From Dyella lipolytica (lineage in GTDB: Bacteria > Pseudomonadota > Gammaproteobacteria > Xanthomonadales > Rhodanobacteraceae), in contig NZ_BSNQ01000003.1 of assembly GCF_030160075.1 (NCBI RefSeq), forward strand, positions 676,625 to 740,624: a DNA stretch of 64,000 nt, read 5' to 3'. The first letter of the stretch is position 1, and every line of letters starts with the position of its first letter. Under the pieces are notes generated by a model. The model worked only from the letters and a program-made list of their open reading frames with translations. It did not search any database and had not been told where the DNA came from. A program made the position numbers and the translations under genes. Positions 10,465-19,609 of this stretch are shown one piece after another.

Positions 10465-11778
10465 GTGCAGACGGTGACCGAAGACCCCGCCGTGCCAATG
10501 GCCGGCACCGCGCCCACCGACCGGCCTTCGTGGCTGCCGCTGGTGCTGATCGTCAGCCTGTTCTTTCTCTGGGGCGGTGCCAACAATCTCAACGATGTGC
10601 TGATTGCGCAGTTCAAGAAAGCTTTCGTGCTCAGCGACTTCCGCGCCGGGCTGGTGCAAAGCGCGTTCTACCTGGGGTACTTCCTGGTCGCCATGCCGGC
10701 AGGCATGTACATGCGCCGCTTCGGCTACAAGAGCGCGGTGGTGTTTGGACTGATGCTTTACGGCGTTGGCGCGCTGTTGTTCTGGCCGGCCGCCGAATCG
10801 GCTGCCTACGGCCTGTTCCTGTTCGCGCTGTTCGTGATCGCTAGCGGGTTGGCCTTTTTGGAAACGTCAGCCAATCCGTTCGTCACCTTGCTCGGCCCGC
10901 GTGAAACGGCAACGCGGCGGCTCAATCTGGCCCAAGCTTTCAATCCGCTTGGTTCGATCGCAGGCATTCTGATCGGCCAGCATTTCATCTTTTCCGGCAT
11001 CGATCATTCGTCGGCACAGCTGGCGGCGATGAGTGCGGTGGAGCGTACTGCTTATTACGCCAGCGAAACGCGGGCTGTGCAGTGGCCGTATCTGGTGATC
11101 GGCGTCGCCGTCCTGTGCTGGGCGGTGCTGATCCTGCTGACGCGCTTTCCAAAGGCTACGGCATCACATGTGGCTTCCGCATCGGCGGGTGGAGGCGGTG
11201 TGCTGCGCCACTTGCTCGGTGATCGTCGTTTTGTCGGTGCGTTGTTTGCGCAGTTCTTTTACGTCGGCGCGCAGGTGGGTGTGTGGAGTTACACCATCCG
11301 TTATGTGCAGGCCACGATGCCGGGCACATCGTCCCGGGAAGCCGCCAATTTTCTTACCGCCGGACTAGTGTGCTTCATGGCCGGCCGTTTCGTGGGCACG
11401 GCGCTGATGAAATATCTGGCTCCCGTGCGGCTCTTGATGGCATTTGCTGCGGTCAATATCGCACTGACTCTGTTTGCCGTGTTTCAGCCCGGGAGCCCCG
11501 GCGCTTATGCGCTGGTGGCGTGCAGCTTCTTTATGTCGGTGATGTACCCGACGGTGTTTGCTCTGGGTGTGGAAGGGCGGGGCGACGACGAGCGTAAACT
11601 CGGTTCGGCCTTGCTGGTTATGACGATTATCGGTGGTGCGGTGCTTACCGCGATGATGGGGGCGGTATCCGACATGAGCAGCATCGCGCGGGCGATGACG
11701 GTGCCGGCATGCTGCTTCGCCGTGGTGCTGCTGTTCGCCTGGCAGCGGCGCCGACATCCTATAGAGGGAAATGCCTGA
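10465..11778 (+). CDS. fucP: L-fucose:proton symporter (FucP-type MFS transporter)
   Basis: Major facilitator superfamily sugar permease with 12 predicted helices. Opening LFFLWGGANNLNDVLIAQFKKAF is the FucP signature helix with the Asn/Asp residues used in fucose and proton binding; YLGYFLVAMPAGMYMRRFGYK and LETSANPFVTLLGPRE are conserved FucP loops. The frame extends upstream to a TTG at 10387, but a GTG at 10465 (or 10459) is better supported: a GGAGAAGAGG run lies just upstream, and about 25 polar residues precede the first helix. The final bases TGATG overlap with the mutarotase start, indicating translational coupling. Imports L-fucose freed by the secreted or periplasmic GH29 enzymes of this window. 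Confidence 0.93.
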   Translation: MQTVTEDPAVPMAGTAPTDRPSWLPLVLIVSLFFLWGGANNLNDVLIAQFKKAFVLSDFRAGLVQSAFYLGYFLVAMPAGMYMRRFGYKSAVVFGLMLYGVGALLFWPAAESAAYGLFLFALFVIASGLAFLETSANPFVTLLGPRETATRRLNLAQAFNPLGSIAGILIGQHFIFSGIDHSSAQLAAMSAVERTAYYASETRAVQWPYLVIGVAVLCWAVLILLTRFPKATASHVASASAGGGGVLRHLLGDRRFVGALFAQFFYVGAQVGVWSYTIRYVQATMPGTSSREAANFLTAGLVCFMAGRFVGTALMKYLAPVRLLMAFAAVNIALTLFAVFQPGSPGAYALVACSFFMSVMYPTVFALGVEGRGDDERKLGSALLVMTIIGGAVLTAMMGAVSDMSSIARAMTVPACCFAVVLLFAWQRRRHPIEGNA

Positions 11779-12122
11779 TGCCGCGTCATTACTATGCGTT
11801 GGACCTGCGCGATGATGCCGCTGCCATCGCCGAATACGAGCGCATGCATCAGCCTGGAAACGTTTGGCCGGAGATCGTCGCTTCGATCCGCGCCTCGGGG
11901 ATCGAGGCGATGGAGATCTTTCGCACCGGCAATCGCTTGGTGATGGTTGTGCAGGTGCCGGACGGTTACGACGCGTCGGCCACGCGCGGTGCAGACGATC
12001 CCAAGATGCATGATGCGTGGGAGGCGTTGATGGATCGCTACCAGCAGCGTTTGCCGTGGGCCTGGGCAGGGCAGAAGTGGGTGCCTATGACGCGCATTTT
12101 TTCGTTAGCCCAACACGCGTAG
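11778..12122 (+). CDS. L-fucose/L-rhamnose mutarotase (RhaM family)
   Basis: 114-residue cytosolic mutarotase of the RhaM (DUF718) family, dimeric ferredoxin-like fold, interconverting alpha and beta anomers of 6-deoxy-hexoses. Visible: RHYYALDLRDDAAAIAEYERMH, with the catalytic His of the MHQP motif, and GIEAMEIFRTGNRLVMVVQV. In the oxidative pathway the dehydrogenase attacks one anomer, so a mutarotase speeds flux. It starts at the ATG overlapping the fucP TGA (one shared base) and has GAGGGAA upstream; the longer frame beginning at 11709 is only an overlap with fucP. In this context L-fucose is the likely substrate rather than rhamnose. Confidence 0.88.
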   Translation: MPRHYYALDLRDDAAAIAEYERMHQPGNVWPEIVASIRASGIEAMEIFRTGNRLVMVVQVPDGYDASATRGADDPKMHDAWEALMDRYQQRLPWAWAGQKWVPMTRIFSLAQHA

Positions 12123-12133
12123 CGAACATCGGT

Positions 12134-13273
12134 CTACGGCCAGATCACATCGGCCGAGATCGCGCGCACGTCGGTCTGCCCGGTCAATGCCATGCTGACG
12201 CTCAACTCGCGGCGGATCAGTTCGATCGCTTGCGTCACGCCAGCCTCGCCCTTGGCACCCAAGCCATACAGAAAGGCTTTACCAATCAACCCGGCATGCG
12301 CGCCGTAGGCCAAGGCTTTGAGCAAATCCTGGCCGCTGAGAATGCCGCCATCGAACAGCACCTGCAGGCGATCGCCGACGGCCTGCACGATGGAAGGCAG
12401 CACGTCGATGCTGGCCGGTGCGCCATCCAGCTGGCGGCCGCCGTGATTGGATACCACGATGGCGTCTACGGCGTGATCCGCCGCGATGCGGGCATCGTCC
12501 GGATCGAGAATGCCTTTGATGATCAGCTTGCCGGGCCACAGCGCGCGGATCCATTCGAGATCTTTCCACGTCAGCGTCGGGTCGAACTGATTGCCGATCC
12601 ATTGCGCCAGCGTCGTGAGGCTATCGGTATTCTCGATGCGTCCTTTCAGATTGCCGAACGAGCGGCTCGGTGCATGCAACATGCTCCAAGCCCAGCGCGG
12701 TTTGCTGAGCATATCGAACAGGTTGTGCAAGGTGATCCTGGGCGGCACCGACAAACCGTTTTTGATTTCGCGATGGCGCTGGCCTTGTACGGTAAGGTCC
12801 GCGGTCAACATCAGCGCTGAGCAATGGGCTGTCTTGGCGCGTTCGATCAGCTCACGCGTAAAACCGCGATCGCGCATCACATAGACCTGGAACCAAAACG
12901 GAGTCTGCACCGCGTCGCGCACTTGTTCGATCGAGCAGATCGACACGGTGCTAAGGCAAAAGGGAATGCCGGCTTTCGCAGCGGCGCGCGCGCCAAGAAT
13001 CTCGCCGCCGCCGCGCTGCAAGCCGGTAAGGCCGGTCGGCGCGATCGCCAGCGGCATCGACACCGGCTGGCCGACGATGTCGGTGGCCAGCGAGCGATTG
13101 TCGACGTTGCGCATCACCCGCTGCCGCAGATTGATCCGTGCCAGCGCCGCACGGTTCGCGCGCAAGGTGTTTTCTTCGTACGAGCCACGGTCGGCGTATT
13201 CAAAGAAAGCGCGCGGCACGCGGCGCCTGGCCAGCTCGCGCAAATCGGCAACGCTGGTGATGGGAGTGGTCAT
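12134..13273 (-). CDS. lldD: FMN-dependent L-lactate dehydrogenase / alpha-hydroxy-acid oxidase
   Basis: 379-residue FMN alpha-hydroxy-acid dehydrogenase. Visible: [18 protein letters not shown] at the start, [13 protein letters not shown], the active-site run [12 protein letters not shown] (His and Arg), and [15 protein letters not shown] for FMN phosphate binding. Last gene of the fucose operon. The preceding hydrolase splits 2,4-diketo-3-deoxy-L-fuconate into pyruvate and L-lactate; this enzyme would turn the lactate to pyruvate, so the operon is self-contained (family and pathway knowledge plus context). The ATG at 13273 overlaps the TGA of the dehydratase by four bases, with CGAGGG upstream; the frame open to 13522 is not needed. 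Confidence 0.9.
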   Translation of the reverse strand: MTTPITSVADLRELARRRVPRAFFEYADRGSYEENTLRANRAALARINLRQRVMRNVDNRSLATDIVGQPVSMPLAIAPTGLTGLQRGGGEILGARAAAKAGIPFCLSTVSICSIEQVRDAVQTPFWFQVYVMRDRGFTRELIERAKTAHCSALMLTADLTVQGQRHREIKNGLSVPPRITLHNLFDMLSKPRWAWSMLHAPSRSFGNLKGRIENTDSLTTLAQWIGNQFDPTLTWKDLEWIRALWPGKLIIKGILDPDDARIAADHAVDAIVVSNHGGRQLDGAPASIDVLPSIVQAVGDRLQVLFDGGILSGQDLLKALAYGAHAGLIGKAFLYGLGAKGEAGVTQAIELIRRELSVSMALTGQTDVRAISADVIWP

Positions 13274-14589
13274 TGCGCCCTCGCGACACTGGCCGGTTCG
13301 CACCATGCAGGACCGTCCGGGTAACGATAGTGCGCCAACGTGCTGGCGTGCATTTGTGCGGAAAAACCTGGCGACTGTGGCGCGAGATAACAGCCATTGT
13401 GCACGATCACAGGGTCGATGAAATGCTCGTGCAGGTGATCGACGAATTCGATGGCGCGATCGTCCTTTTTGCCGCTGATCGCCACAAAGTCGGCCATGGC
13501 CAGATGCTGCACCAGCTCGCACAGGCCGACGCCGCCAGCATGCGGAAACACGCGCACGCCGAATTTAGCGGCCAGCAACAGAATCGCCAGATTCTCGTTG
13601 ACGCCACCGACACGGGCTGCGTCGATCTGCACCAAGTCAACCGCACCGGCCTGGAACAGCTGCTTGAACATAACGCGGTTATGCGTGTGTTCGCCGGTGG
13701 AAATGGGTACCGATGGGACATCGCGACGAATCGCGGCGTGGCCGAGGATATCGTCCGGGCTGGTCGGCTCCTCCGCCCATGCGATGCGTACATCCGACAG
13801 GCGCTGCAGCCACGCGATCGCGTCGTCTACACCCCAGCGCTGGTTGGCATCGACGGCGATGTCGATGTCGGGTCCTACCGTTTCGCGTGCGAGTCGGCAA
13901 CGGCGCACGTCGTCTTCGACATTCATGCCAACCTTGAGCTTGATGGTGCGAAAGCCTGCGGTGACCGCTTCGCGCGCGAGGCGCTGCATTTTCTCGTCGG
14001 TATAACCCAACCAACCCGGCGAGGTGGTGTAGGCCGGATAGCCTTCGGCAAGCAATCGCGTGATGCGTTGCGATTTGCTGGCTGCGACGGCGTGCAGCAT
14101 CGTCAACGCTTCATCCGGCGTAAGCGCGTCGGTCAGATAGCGAAAATCGATGGTCGACACCAACTGTTCGGGCGTCATATCGGCGATAAAACGCCATAAC
14201 GGTTTGCCCGCCATACGTGCCGCGAGATCCCAGGCCGCGTTGATCACTGCCCCGATGGCCATATGCATCACACCCTTTTCAGGGCCCAGCCAACGCAGCT
14301 GGGAATCGCCGATCAGGCGTTGGGCGAACCCGCCCAGATCGCCGACTATGTCGTCGAGGTCCAGGCCTTGCACATGATGAGCCAGCGCGTCGATGGCAAC
14401 AGTCTGCACATCGTTGCCGCGACCGATGGTGAACGCGAAACCGTAACCGTTCAATCCGGGTTGATCGGTGCGCATCACGACATACGCTGCCGAGTAATCC
14501 GGGTCCGGATTCATGGCATCGGAACCATCGAGTTCACGAGAGGTAGGAAAGCGGACATCGTAAGTGTCCAGTGCCGTGATCTTTGTCAT
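13270..14589 (-). CDS. L-fuconate dehydratase (enolase superfamily)
   Basis: 439-residue mandelate-racemase/enolase-superfamily dehydratase converting L-fuconate to 2-keto-3-deoxy-L-fuconate. The catalytic set is visible: K217 and K219 in IKLKVG, metal ligands D247 (DANQRW), E273 (EEPTSPDD) and E300 (GEHTHN), then D323 and H350 ([11 protein letters not shown]). Numbering falls within a residue or so of the well-studied Xanthomonas campestris enzyme (K220, D248, E274, E301, H351). Start at 14589 is the ATG overlapping the TGA of the upstream hydrolase by four bases; the longer frame to 14853 is spurious. Fourth step of the oxidative L-fucose route counted from lactone opening. Confidence 0.95.
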   Translation of the reverse strand: MTKITALDTYDVRFPTSRELDGSDAMNPDPDYSAAYVVMRTDQPGLNGYGFAFTIGRGNDVQTVAIDALAHHVQGLDLDDIVGDLGGFAQRLIGDSQLRWLGPEKGVMHMAIGAVINAAWDLAARMAGKPLWRFIADMTPEQLVSTIDFRYLTDALTPDEALTMLHAVAASKSQRITRLLAEGYPAYTTSPGWLGYTDEKMQRLAREAVTAGFRTIKLKVGMNVEDDVRRCRLARETVGPDIDIAVDANQRWGVDDAIAWLQRLSDVRIAWAEEPTSPDDILGHAAIRRDVPSVPISTGEHTHNRVMFKQLFQAGAVDLVQIDAARVGGVNENLAILLLAAKFGVRVFPHAGGVGLCELVQHLAMADFVAISGKKDDRAIEFVDHLHEHFIDPVIVHNGCYLAPQSPGFSAQMHASTLAHYRYPDGPAWCEPASVARAQ

Positions 14590-15449
14590 GCTGTGTGCTC
14601 GTCGACAGCATGTGCGCGAACGTGCTGACGCTGTCGACCCAGCCCATCGATGCCGAGTTCGATCACGTCGCCAGGGCGCAGATAGATCGGTGGTTTTTGT
14701 CCAAGTCCCACGCCTGAGGGTGTGCCGGTGCTGATCACATCGCCGGGCAATAGCGTCATATAGCGGCTGATGTGACTCACCAGTTTCGCCACGTTGAAGA
14801 TCATCGTGCGCGTATGCCCGTTCTGATAACGGTGGCCGTTGACCTCCAACCAAAGTCGGAGATTCTGCGGGTCGGAGATTTCATCGGCGGTAACCAGCCA
14901 CGGGCCGAGCGGTCCGAAGGTGTCGCAGCTTTTGCCTTTGACCCACTGGCCGCCGTGGTCGAACTGAAACGCGCGCTCGGATAGGTCGTTCACCACGAGA
15001 TAGCCGGCGACATGAGCGAGCGCGTTCTCGACCGTAACACTGCGCGCGGTCTTGCCGATGACCACGCCAAGCTCCACTTCCCAATCGGTCTTCACCGACC
15101 CCTGCGGGATGATCACGTCATCATTCGGGCCCATGATGGCGCTGGTCGCCTTCATGAAAATCACCGGCAGTTCGGGCACCGGCGAATTGGTTTCCGCGGC
15201 GTGTTCCGCATAGTTCATGCCGACGCAGATCATCTTGCTGACATGCGCAATGGGCGTGCCGTAGCGGGGTTGGTTGGCAACGACCGGCAGCGTATGTGGA
15301 TCGATAGCGGCGATGCGTGCAAGGCCATCGTGGCCAAGCACCGACGCGTCGATATCCTTGATGATGGACGAGAGATCGCGAAGCGCGCCGGCTGTGTCGA
15401 TCAGACCGGGCTTTTCCTTGCCGGGGGCACCGTAACGTACCAGTTTCAT
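14586..15449 (-). CDS. 2,4-diketo-3-deoxy-L-fuconate hydrolase (FAH family)
   Basis: 287-residue fumarylacetoacetate-hydrolase family enzyme that cleaves 2,4-diketo-3-deoxy-L-fuconate to pyruvate and L-lactate. Visible: [29 protein letters not shown], metal-binding Glu/Asp in [12 protein letters not shown] and [14 protein letters not shown], and [21 protein letters not shown] lies seven bases before the ATG. It is located between the dehydrogenase that makes its substrate and the dehydratase, and overlaps the dehydratase start by four bases, so coupling is likely. The specific substrate is assigned from operon context. Confidence 0.92.
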   Translation of the reverse strand: MKLVRYGAPGKEKPGLIDTAGALRDLSSIIKDIDASVLGHDGLARIAAIDPHTLPVVANQPRYGTPIAHVSKMICVGMNYAEHAAETNSPVPELPVIFMKATSAIMGPNDDVIIPQGSVKTDWEVELGVVIGKTARSVTVENALAHVAGYLVVNDLSERAFQFDHGGQWVKGKSCDTFGPLGPWLVTADEISDPQNLRLWLEVNGHRYQNGHTRTMIFNVAKLVSHISRYMTLLPGDVISTGTPSGVGLGQKPPIYLRPGDVIELGIDGLGRQRQHVRAHAVDEHTA

Positions 15450-15466
15450 AGATGCGCTCCTTGCGC

Positions 15467-16213
15467 TCAGTTGGACCAGCCGCCGTCCACGATGTGGATG
15501 GCGCCGGTCGTAAATGCGGATTCATCGGAGGCGAGATACAACGCCAGTGCGGCGATTTCCTCGGGTTCGCCCAGGCGTCCCATCGGCTGGCGCTCGGCAA
15601 AGCTTCGCCAGTGCGCGGCCTCGTCGCCGCCGAGTGCGCGCACGCGCTCTCCCAGCGATGGCGTTTTTACCGTACCCGGACAGATCGCATTGCAGCGCAC
15701 GCCGCGCGCAACGAAGTCCGCAGCAATCGAACGGGTGAGACCGATCACGGCAGCCTTGGTGGCGCTATAGGCAAAGCGATTCGGCACACCTTTGATGCTG
15801 GAAGCGACCGAAGCCATGTTGATGATGCTGCCTTTGCCGCGCTCGAGCATGCCGGGAAGCACGGCCTTGCAGAGGTGAAACATACTGTCGACATTGATCG
15901 TGAACGAACGTCGCCAGCCTGCGTCGTCGGTGTCCAGGATGCTGCCAGCGTGTACATAGCCGGCACAATTGAACAACACATCGAACGGATCGGACGCGCG
16001 CACCAGTGCTTCGATATTGTCTGGGTGGGTCACATCGAGCACCTGTGTGGCGATCGACGAATGCTCTTTTGCCAGACTATTGAGTGCGCTGCTATCGATG
16101 TCGGTGGCTAGAACCTTGGCGCCTTCACGCGCAAACGCGAGGGCCGTCGCACGACCGATGCCTGCGCCTGCCGCCGTGAGGAGTACATGCTTGCCAGACA
16201 GACGGCCACTCAT
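15467..16213 (-). CDS. 2-keto-3-deoxy-L-fuconate dehydrogenase (SDR family)
   Basis: 248-residue short-chain dehydrogenase/reductase. NAD-binding TAAGAGIGRATALAF at the N-terminus with a Asp after strand 2 (LATDIDSS) favouring NAD, NCAG motif (NCAGYVHAG), catalytic Ser in NMASVASS, and YSATK with catalytic Tyr and Lys, then CPGTVKTPS. It would oxidise the C4 hydroxyl of 2-keto-3-deoxy-L-fuconate to the 2,4-diketo acid for the FAH hydrolase 17 bases downstream. The Shine-Dalgarno is weak (AAAGGCG). Assignment of substrate is from the complete pathway around it. Confidence 0.92.
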   Translation of the reverse strand: MSGRLSGKHVLLTAAGAGIGRATALAFAREGAKVLATDIDSSALNSLAKEHSSIATQVLDVTHPDNIEALVRASDPFDVLFNCAGYVHAGSILDTDDAGWRRSFTINVDSMFHLCKAVLPGMLERGKGSIINMASVASSIKGVPNRFAYSATKAAVIGLTRSIAADFVARGVRCNAICPGTVKTPSLGERVRALGGDEAAHWRSFAERQPMGRLGEPEEIAALALYLASDESAFTTGAIHIVDGGWSN

Positions 16214-16273
16214 GCGACAACGCCTTTGTATCGACTGCGAAACGGTGTAGAGAGTAAGAACACGGCGGTACTC

Positions 16274-17137
16274 CTAAACGGGATTCGTAACAGGTGACTC
16301 GATGTCCAACGCATAAAAACGCACGGCATTGGCAGCGAAAACATCCGCTTGCGAGCCGGGTGCGTAGCGCTCGGTCAACGTCTGAGCGACGTGCAGCCAA
16401 TGCCCGAAGTCGGCGTGGGTCGTCAGCACAGGCCAGTCGCTACCCCAAAGCAGGCGCTCTGCACCGAAATGGGTAAAAAGATCGGCGACGTACGGCTCTA
16501 TCGCGTCTTCATGGACAGGTTCATCAAGCAGGGTGAGCAGGCCCGACAGCTTGCAGTGCAACTGCGGATGCTGGGCCAATTCGTCGATCCAGCTGGTCCA
16601 TTGATCGAACCGGCCATCGGCAATGGCCGGTTTGCCGGCGTGATCGAGCACTACGCTCAACTGCGGATGTCTGCGTAATCGGCGACAGAGCGCGGGTAAC
16701 TGCGGCATGCCGACCAGCGCATCGAAGGTCAGACCGCAATCCTGGATGCAATCGAAGGCACGATCGAGCGATGGTCTTGCCAGCCAATCCGGATCGGCGA
16801 TGTCTTGAGCCATGGGGCGCAAGCCGCGCAGTAGGCCGCCGCCATCGCGAATCAACGCGTCGATGCGGGCGCCGACATCATCGGCCTCCAGATCGACCCA
16901 ACCGACCACACCGACGACAGCAGGGTCGAGATGCGCCAGCTCAAACAAGTAACGCGTTTCTTCTTCACTGGGCGCGGCTTGCACCAGCACACTGAAGTTG
17001 ACGCCTGCGGCTTCTCGCTGCGCGCAAAGATCCGCAGGCAGAAAAGCCCGACGCAGCGCCATAGGCGCTTGCGCCAGCCATCCATAATCGCCGCGCGACG
17101 GTAACCAATAATGCTGGTGCGCATCGACAATCATCAT
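16274..17137 (-). CDS. L-fucono-1,5-lactonase (amidohydrolase family)
   Basis: 287-residue amidohydrolase-2 family enzyme opening L-fuconolactone to L-fuconate. Visible metal-site motifs: DAHQHYWLP at the N-terminus, VLDHAGKP in the middle, CKLSGL, and WGSDWPV near the C-terminus. ATG at 17137 overlaps the TGA of the fucose dehydrogenase by four bases; the additional upstream codons to 17188 lie within that gene. Second enzyme of the operon, in the correct metabolic order after the dehydrogenase. Specificity for the fucose lactone is from context; related lactonases act on several deoxy-sugar lactones. Confidence 0.92.
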   Translation of the reverse strand: MMIVDAHQHYWLPSRGDYGWLAQAPMALRRAFLPADLCAQREAAGVNFSVLVQAAPSEEETRYLFELAHLDPAVVGVVGWVDLEADDVGARIDALIRDGGGLLRGLRPMAQDIADPDWLARPSLDRAFDCIQDCGLTFDALVGMPQLPALCRRLRRHPQLSVVLDHAGKPAIADGRFDQWTSWIDELAQHPQLHCKLSGLLTLLDEPVHEDAIEPYVADLFTHFGAERLLWGSDWPVLTTHADFGHWLHVAQTLTERYAPGSQADVFAANAVRFYALDIESPVTNPV

Positions 17138-18162
17138 GGCGTGGGAATTCCGTGTAGCAGCAAACCGGCTTCGCGCAATGCGTGCCAAGCTTCAGCAGGG
17201 ACGGTGGCCTGCATGCGCGCTGTGGCGCTGTCGACCTCTGCGACCGAACGCAAGCCGCAAACCACGCTTGCCACGGCGGGATGCGCCAACGGAAATTGCA
17301 ACGCGGCAGCGCCTACCTCGACGTGGATTGGGGCAAGAACGTCGTAGAAGCGCCGAGCCCTCGCGATAGTGGCGTCATCGGCAGGTTCGTAGTTGTAGAC
17401 ACGCCCCGGTCCATCCGCGCCGCCAAGCAGACCCGAGTTGTAAGGGCCGGCAGCGAGAATGGCGACGCCGCGCGCTTGCGCTTGCGCCATCACGCCTTCG
17501 CTGTGCTGTTGCTCGAACAACGTGTAGCGCCCCGCCAACATGATGACGTCCAGCGGGAATCGCGGCATGACGTCGAGACACACGGCCTCTTCGTTGACGC
17601 CGATGCCGATGGCTTGGCAAACGCCTTGTGCGCGCAATTCCGCCATCGCGGGCAGGGCTTCATCCAACGCCTGCCTAAGCACGGCAAGATGATTTGCACC
17701 ATGCGTCAGGCTGCCGATGTCGTGCAGCAGCAACACGTCGACATGATCCGTGCGCAGGCGGACGAGGCTGGCTTCGAGCGAGCGCAGAATGCCTTCGCGG
17801 CTGTAATCGAAATGAGCGCTGCGACCGTTGACGATGAAGCCATCGGCGTGACTCGTTTGGCGATGGTCGGTGTCGATGATCCGGCCGACCTTGGTCGACA
17901 ACGTATAGCTTTCGCGCGGCAGATGGCTTAGCGCATCACCTAGCCGGCTCTCACTCAGGCCGTAGCCGTAGTAGGGCGCGGTGTCGAAGTGCCGGATGCC
18001 TTGCTGCCAGGCACGCGCAATCGTCGCTGCGGCCGCGTCGTCGCCCACCGACTCGTACAGATTGCCGAGGGGGGCGCCTCCGAATGACAAGGGCGACCGC
18101 AACCCACCAGGCCGCCGATTTTTGGCGGTGTCCGGGTTCGGCTTGGTCGTCGCTTGTGTCAT
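17134..18162 (-). CDS. L-fucose dehydrogenase (aldo/keto reductase family)
   Basis: 342-residue aldo-keto reductase, first gene of the fucose operon, oxidising L-fucose at C1 to the lactone with NAD(P). Catalytic tetrad visible: D60 in HFDTAPYYGYG, Y65, K91 in STKVGR and His in LLLHDIG. Length and sequence match the D-threo-aldose 1-dehydrogenase group found in Xanthomonas-type fucose clusters. The start lies after GGGGG with a short spacer. The 395 bases upstream are shared with the divergent GH18-like gene and contain an AT-rich stretch (18250-18285) likely carrying the operon promoter. Confidence 0.92.
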   Translation of the reverse strand: MTQATTKPNPDTAKNRRPGGLRSPLSFGGAPLGNLYESVGDDAAAATIARAWQQGIRHFDTAPYYGYGLSESRLGDALSHLPRESYTLSTKVGRIIDTDHRQTSHADGFIVNGRSAHFDYSREGILRSLEASLVRLRTDHVDVLLLHDIGSLTHGANHLAVLRQALDEALPAMAELRAQGVCQAIGIGVNEEAVCLDVMPRFPLDVIMLAGRYTLFEQQHSEGVMAQAQARGVAILAAGPYNSGLLGGADGPGRVYNYEPADDATIARARRFYDVLAPIHVEVGAAALQFPLAHPAVASVVCGLRSVAEVDSATARMQATVPAEAWHALREAGLLLHGIPTP

Positions 18163-18557
18163 CGCACCCCCAAGGTGACTCGGGAAACTGCCCGTTCAGA
18201 GGGTTTTTCACCTCTCGACGGGCGTCTTCGCGCATGATCGCGCATTCATCTCTCTGTGTATATATAAACATCTAATTTACAGGTGTGTGAAGAGGGCAGG
18301 TGCAACCGGCATCAAAAAGTTGTTGCATTTCTATTTGTCACGATCTAAAACATATATGAACTTAGATTTTGCCAATGAACAGAACATGGGCCCGCCGGTT
18401 AAGGGCGGTCTGACGTTTCACACGTAAGGCGTGAACGGACCCGCATGGTTGTTGGGCTTTTGGTTTCCCTCGTCGATCGCGGCCAAGCTGCTCCCCTCCT
18501 TGGCCGCGATCGGCATTTTTTGCGATGCCAACCACGTCGGTAACAGGTACTCAGCTC
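18163..18557. other. 395-base divergent control region between fucose and GH18-GH3 operons
   Basis: No credible gene. It holds an AT-rich run near 18250-18285 (TATATATA), plausibly the core promoter of the leftward fucose operon, and the conserved regulatory block at 18306-18367 related to one in front of glucokinase. The right part (18430-18550) is ordinary GC-rich leader sequence. I could not fix a single sigma-70 promoter by eye. Confidence 0.5.
18306..18367 (+). promoter_or_regulatory. Conserved regulatory block A (copy also at 22323-22409)
   Basis: Begins CCGGCAT, then TTGCATT at 18323, CGATCTAAA at 18341 and ATATGAACTTAGAT at 18354-18367. The same parts occur in the same order at 22323-22409, with the interval from TTGCATT to CGATCTAAA identical (18 bases). 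Located about 190 bases before the GH18-like gene. Probably an operator or promoter shared by the two rightward operons; the protein that binds it is not evident. Confidence 0.55.
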
Positions 18558-19607
18558 ATGAAACGATCCGCCTGGCTCCTGATCGCCATGCTCGTGTGCA
18601 GCACCGTGTGCGCGAAGCAGCCGGATGCGTTGTTCTACCTGATGGGTTCGCAGAAATCGGTCAACTCGTTTGTCGCTCATGTCGACAAGATCGGCCTGCT
18701 GGTGCCGACCTGGTATGGCGTCGATAACCAAGGGTTGGTCAGTGGCGGCCCCAATCTCTATGTGCTGAACATCGCCAAAGATCATCGCTTGCCGGTGATG
18801 CCGATCATTTCCATGTCGGCCGGCCGCAAAGGGTTTCACGATCTGCTCCACGATGAAATCGCCAAGCAGCACATGATCGAGGCGATGCTGCAGCAGGCCG
18901 CGGAACATGGCTATACGGGCTTTCAATTCGACTTCGAAAGCATTTCCTGGACCGATCGCGACGCCTACACCTTGCTGGTCAAGCAGACTGCCGAGGCCTT
19001 GCACAAGCGAGGCTTCAAGCTGTCGATCGCGGTGGTTCCGAACGCACCGGGCCATGCAGGGGTAGGGCCGTTTTCCAAATGGATGTGGCAGTACTGGCGC
19101 GGCGCGTACGATGTGGCTGTGTTGGGCAAATACGCGGATCTGATCTGCCTGATGACCTACGACCAGCACACACGCTGGACCACGCCGGGCCCCGTCGACG
19201 GCATGCCTTGGATGCAAGCACAGCTGACGTACGCACTGACGATCGTGCCGAAGGACAAGCTGTCATTAGGTATCGCCCTGTATGGCTACCACTGGTACAC
19301 GGGCGACCCTGTGCGCGAAGACGGCACGGAGGCTTCCAATATCAAGGCCGACTACATCGATGCAGATGAGTCCTTCCCTTTGGCGGAACAGCAGCAGGCG
19401 AACGTGCAGTGGGATTCGGTGGAACACGAGTCCTGGTATTACTTCTACCGCGACGACATGCGCGAGTGGGTTTTCATGCCCGATGCGCACAGTTTCCGCG
19501 ATCGCTACGCGCTGATAACACAGTACGGTCTGGAAGGTTTTTGCGCCTGGGTGTTGGGCGCAGAGGATCCGAAAGTCTGGGATGAACTGCCGGTGGCGAA
19601 GCGCTGA
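18558..19607 (+). CDS. GH18-family secreted glycosidase-like protein
   Basis: 349-residue exported protein. Signal peptide 1-19 (cut after VCA). The rest resembles GH18 of the spore-germination YaaH/chitinase-like branch: strand with VDNQGLVSGG, and GYTGFQFDFESISW where D125 and E127 match the last Asp and catalytic Glu of the DxxDxDxE motif; LMTYDQHT and GIALYGYHWY are the further GH18 strands. Cleavage of a GlcNAc-GlcNAc linkage (chitobiose core or peptidoglycan/chitin oligomers) is the family expectation. ATG at 18558 has ACAGGT upstream and starts the signal peptide; the frame extends to 18525 without support. Two bases separate it from the GH3 gene, so they form an operon. Confidence 0.82.
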   Translation: MKRSAWLLIAMLVCSTVCAKQPDALFYLMGSQKSVNSFVAHVDKIGLLVPTWYGVDNQGLVSGGPNLYVLNIAKDHRLPVMPIISMSAGRKGFHDLLHDEIAKQHMIEAMLQQAAEHGYTGFQFDFESISWTDRDAYTLLVKQTAEALHKRGFKLSIAVVPNAPGHAGVGPFSKWMWQYWRGAYDVAVLGKYADLICLMTYDQHTRWTTPGPVDGMPWMQAQLTYALTIVPKDKLSLGIALYGYHWYTGDPVREDGTEASNIKADYIDADESFPLAEQQQANVQWDSVEHESWYYFYRDDMREWVFMPDAHSFRDRYALITQYGLEGFCAWVLGAEDPKVWDELPVAKR

Positions 19608-19609
19608 TC

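Noticed and set aside
18341..18349. Block A as a complete sigma-70 promoter
   Set aside because: TTGTCA is present but no -10 hexamer lies at 16-18 bases; kept only as a regulatory block.
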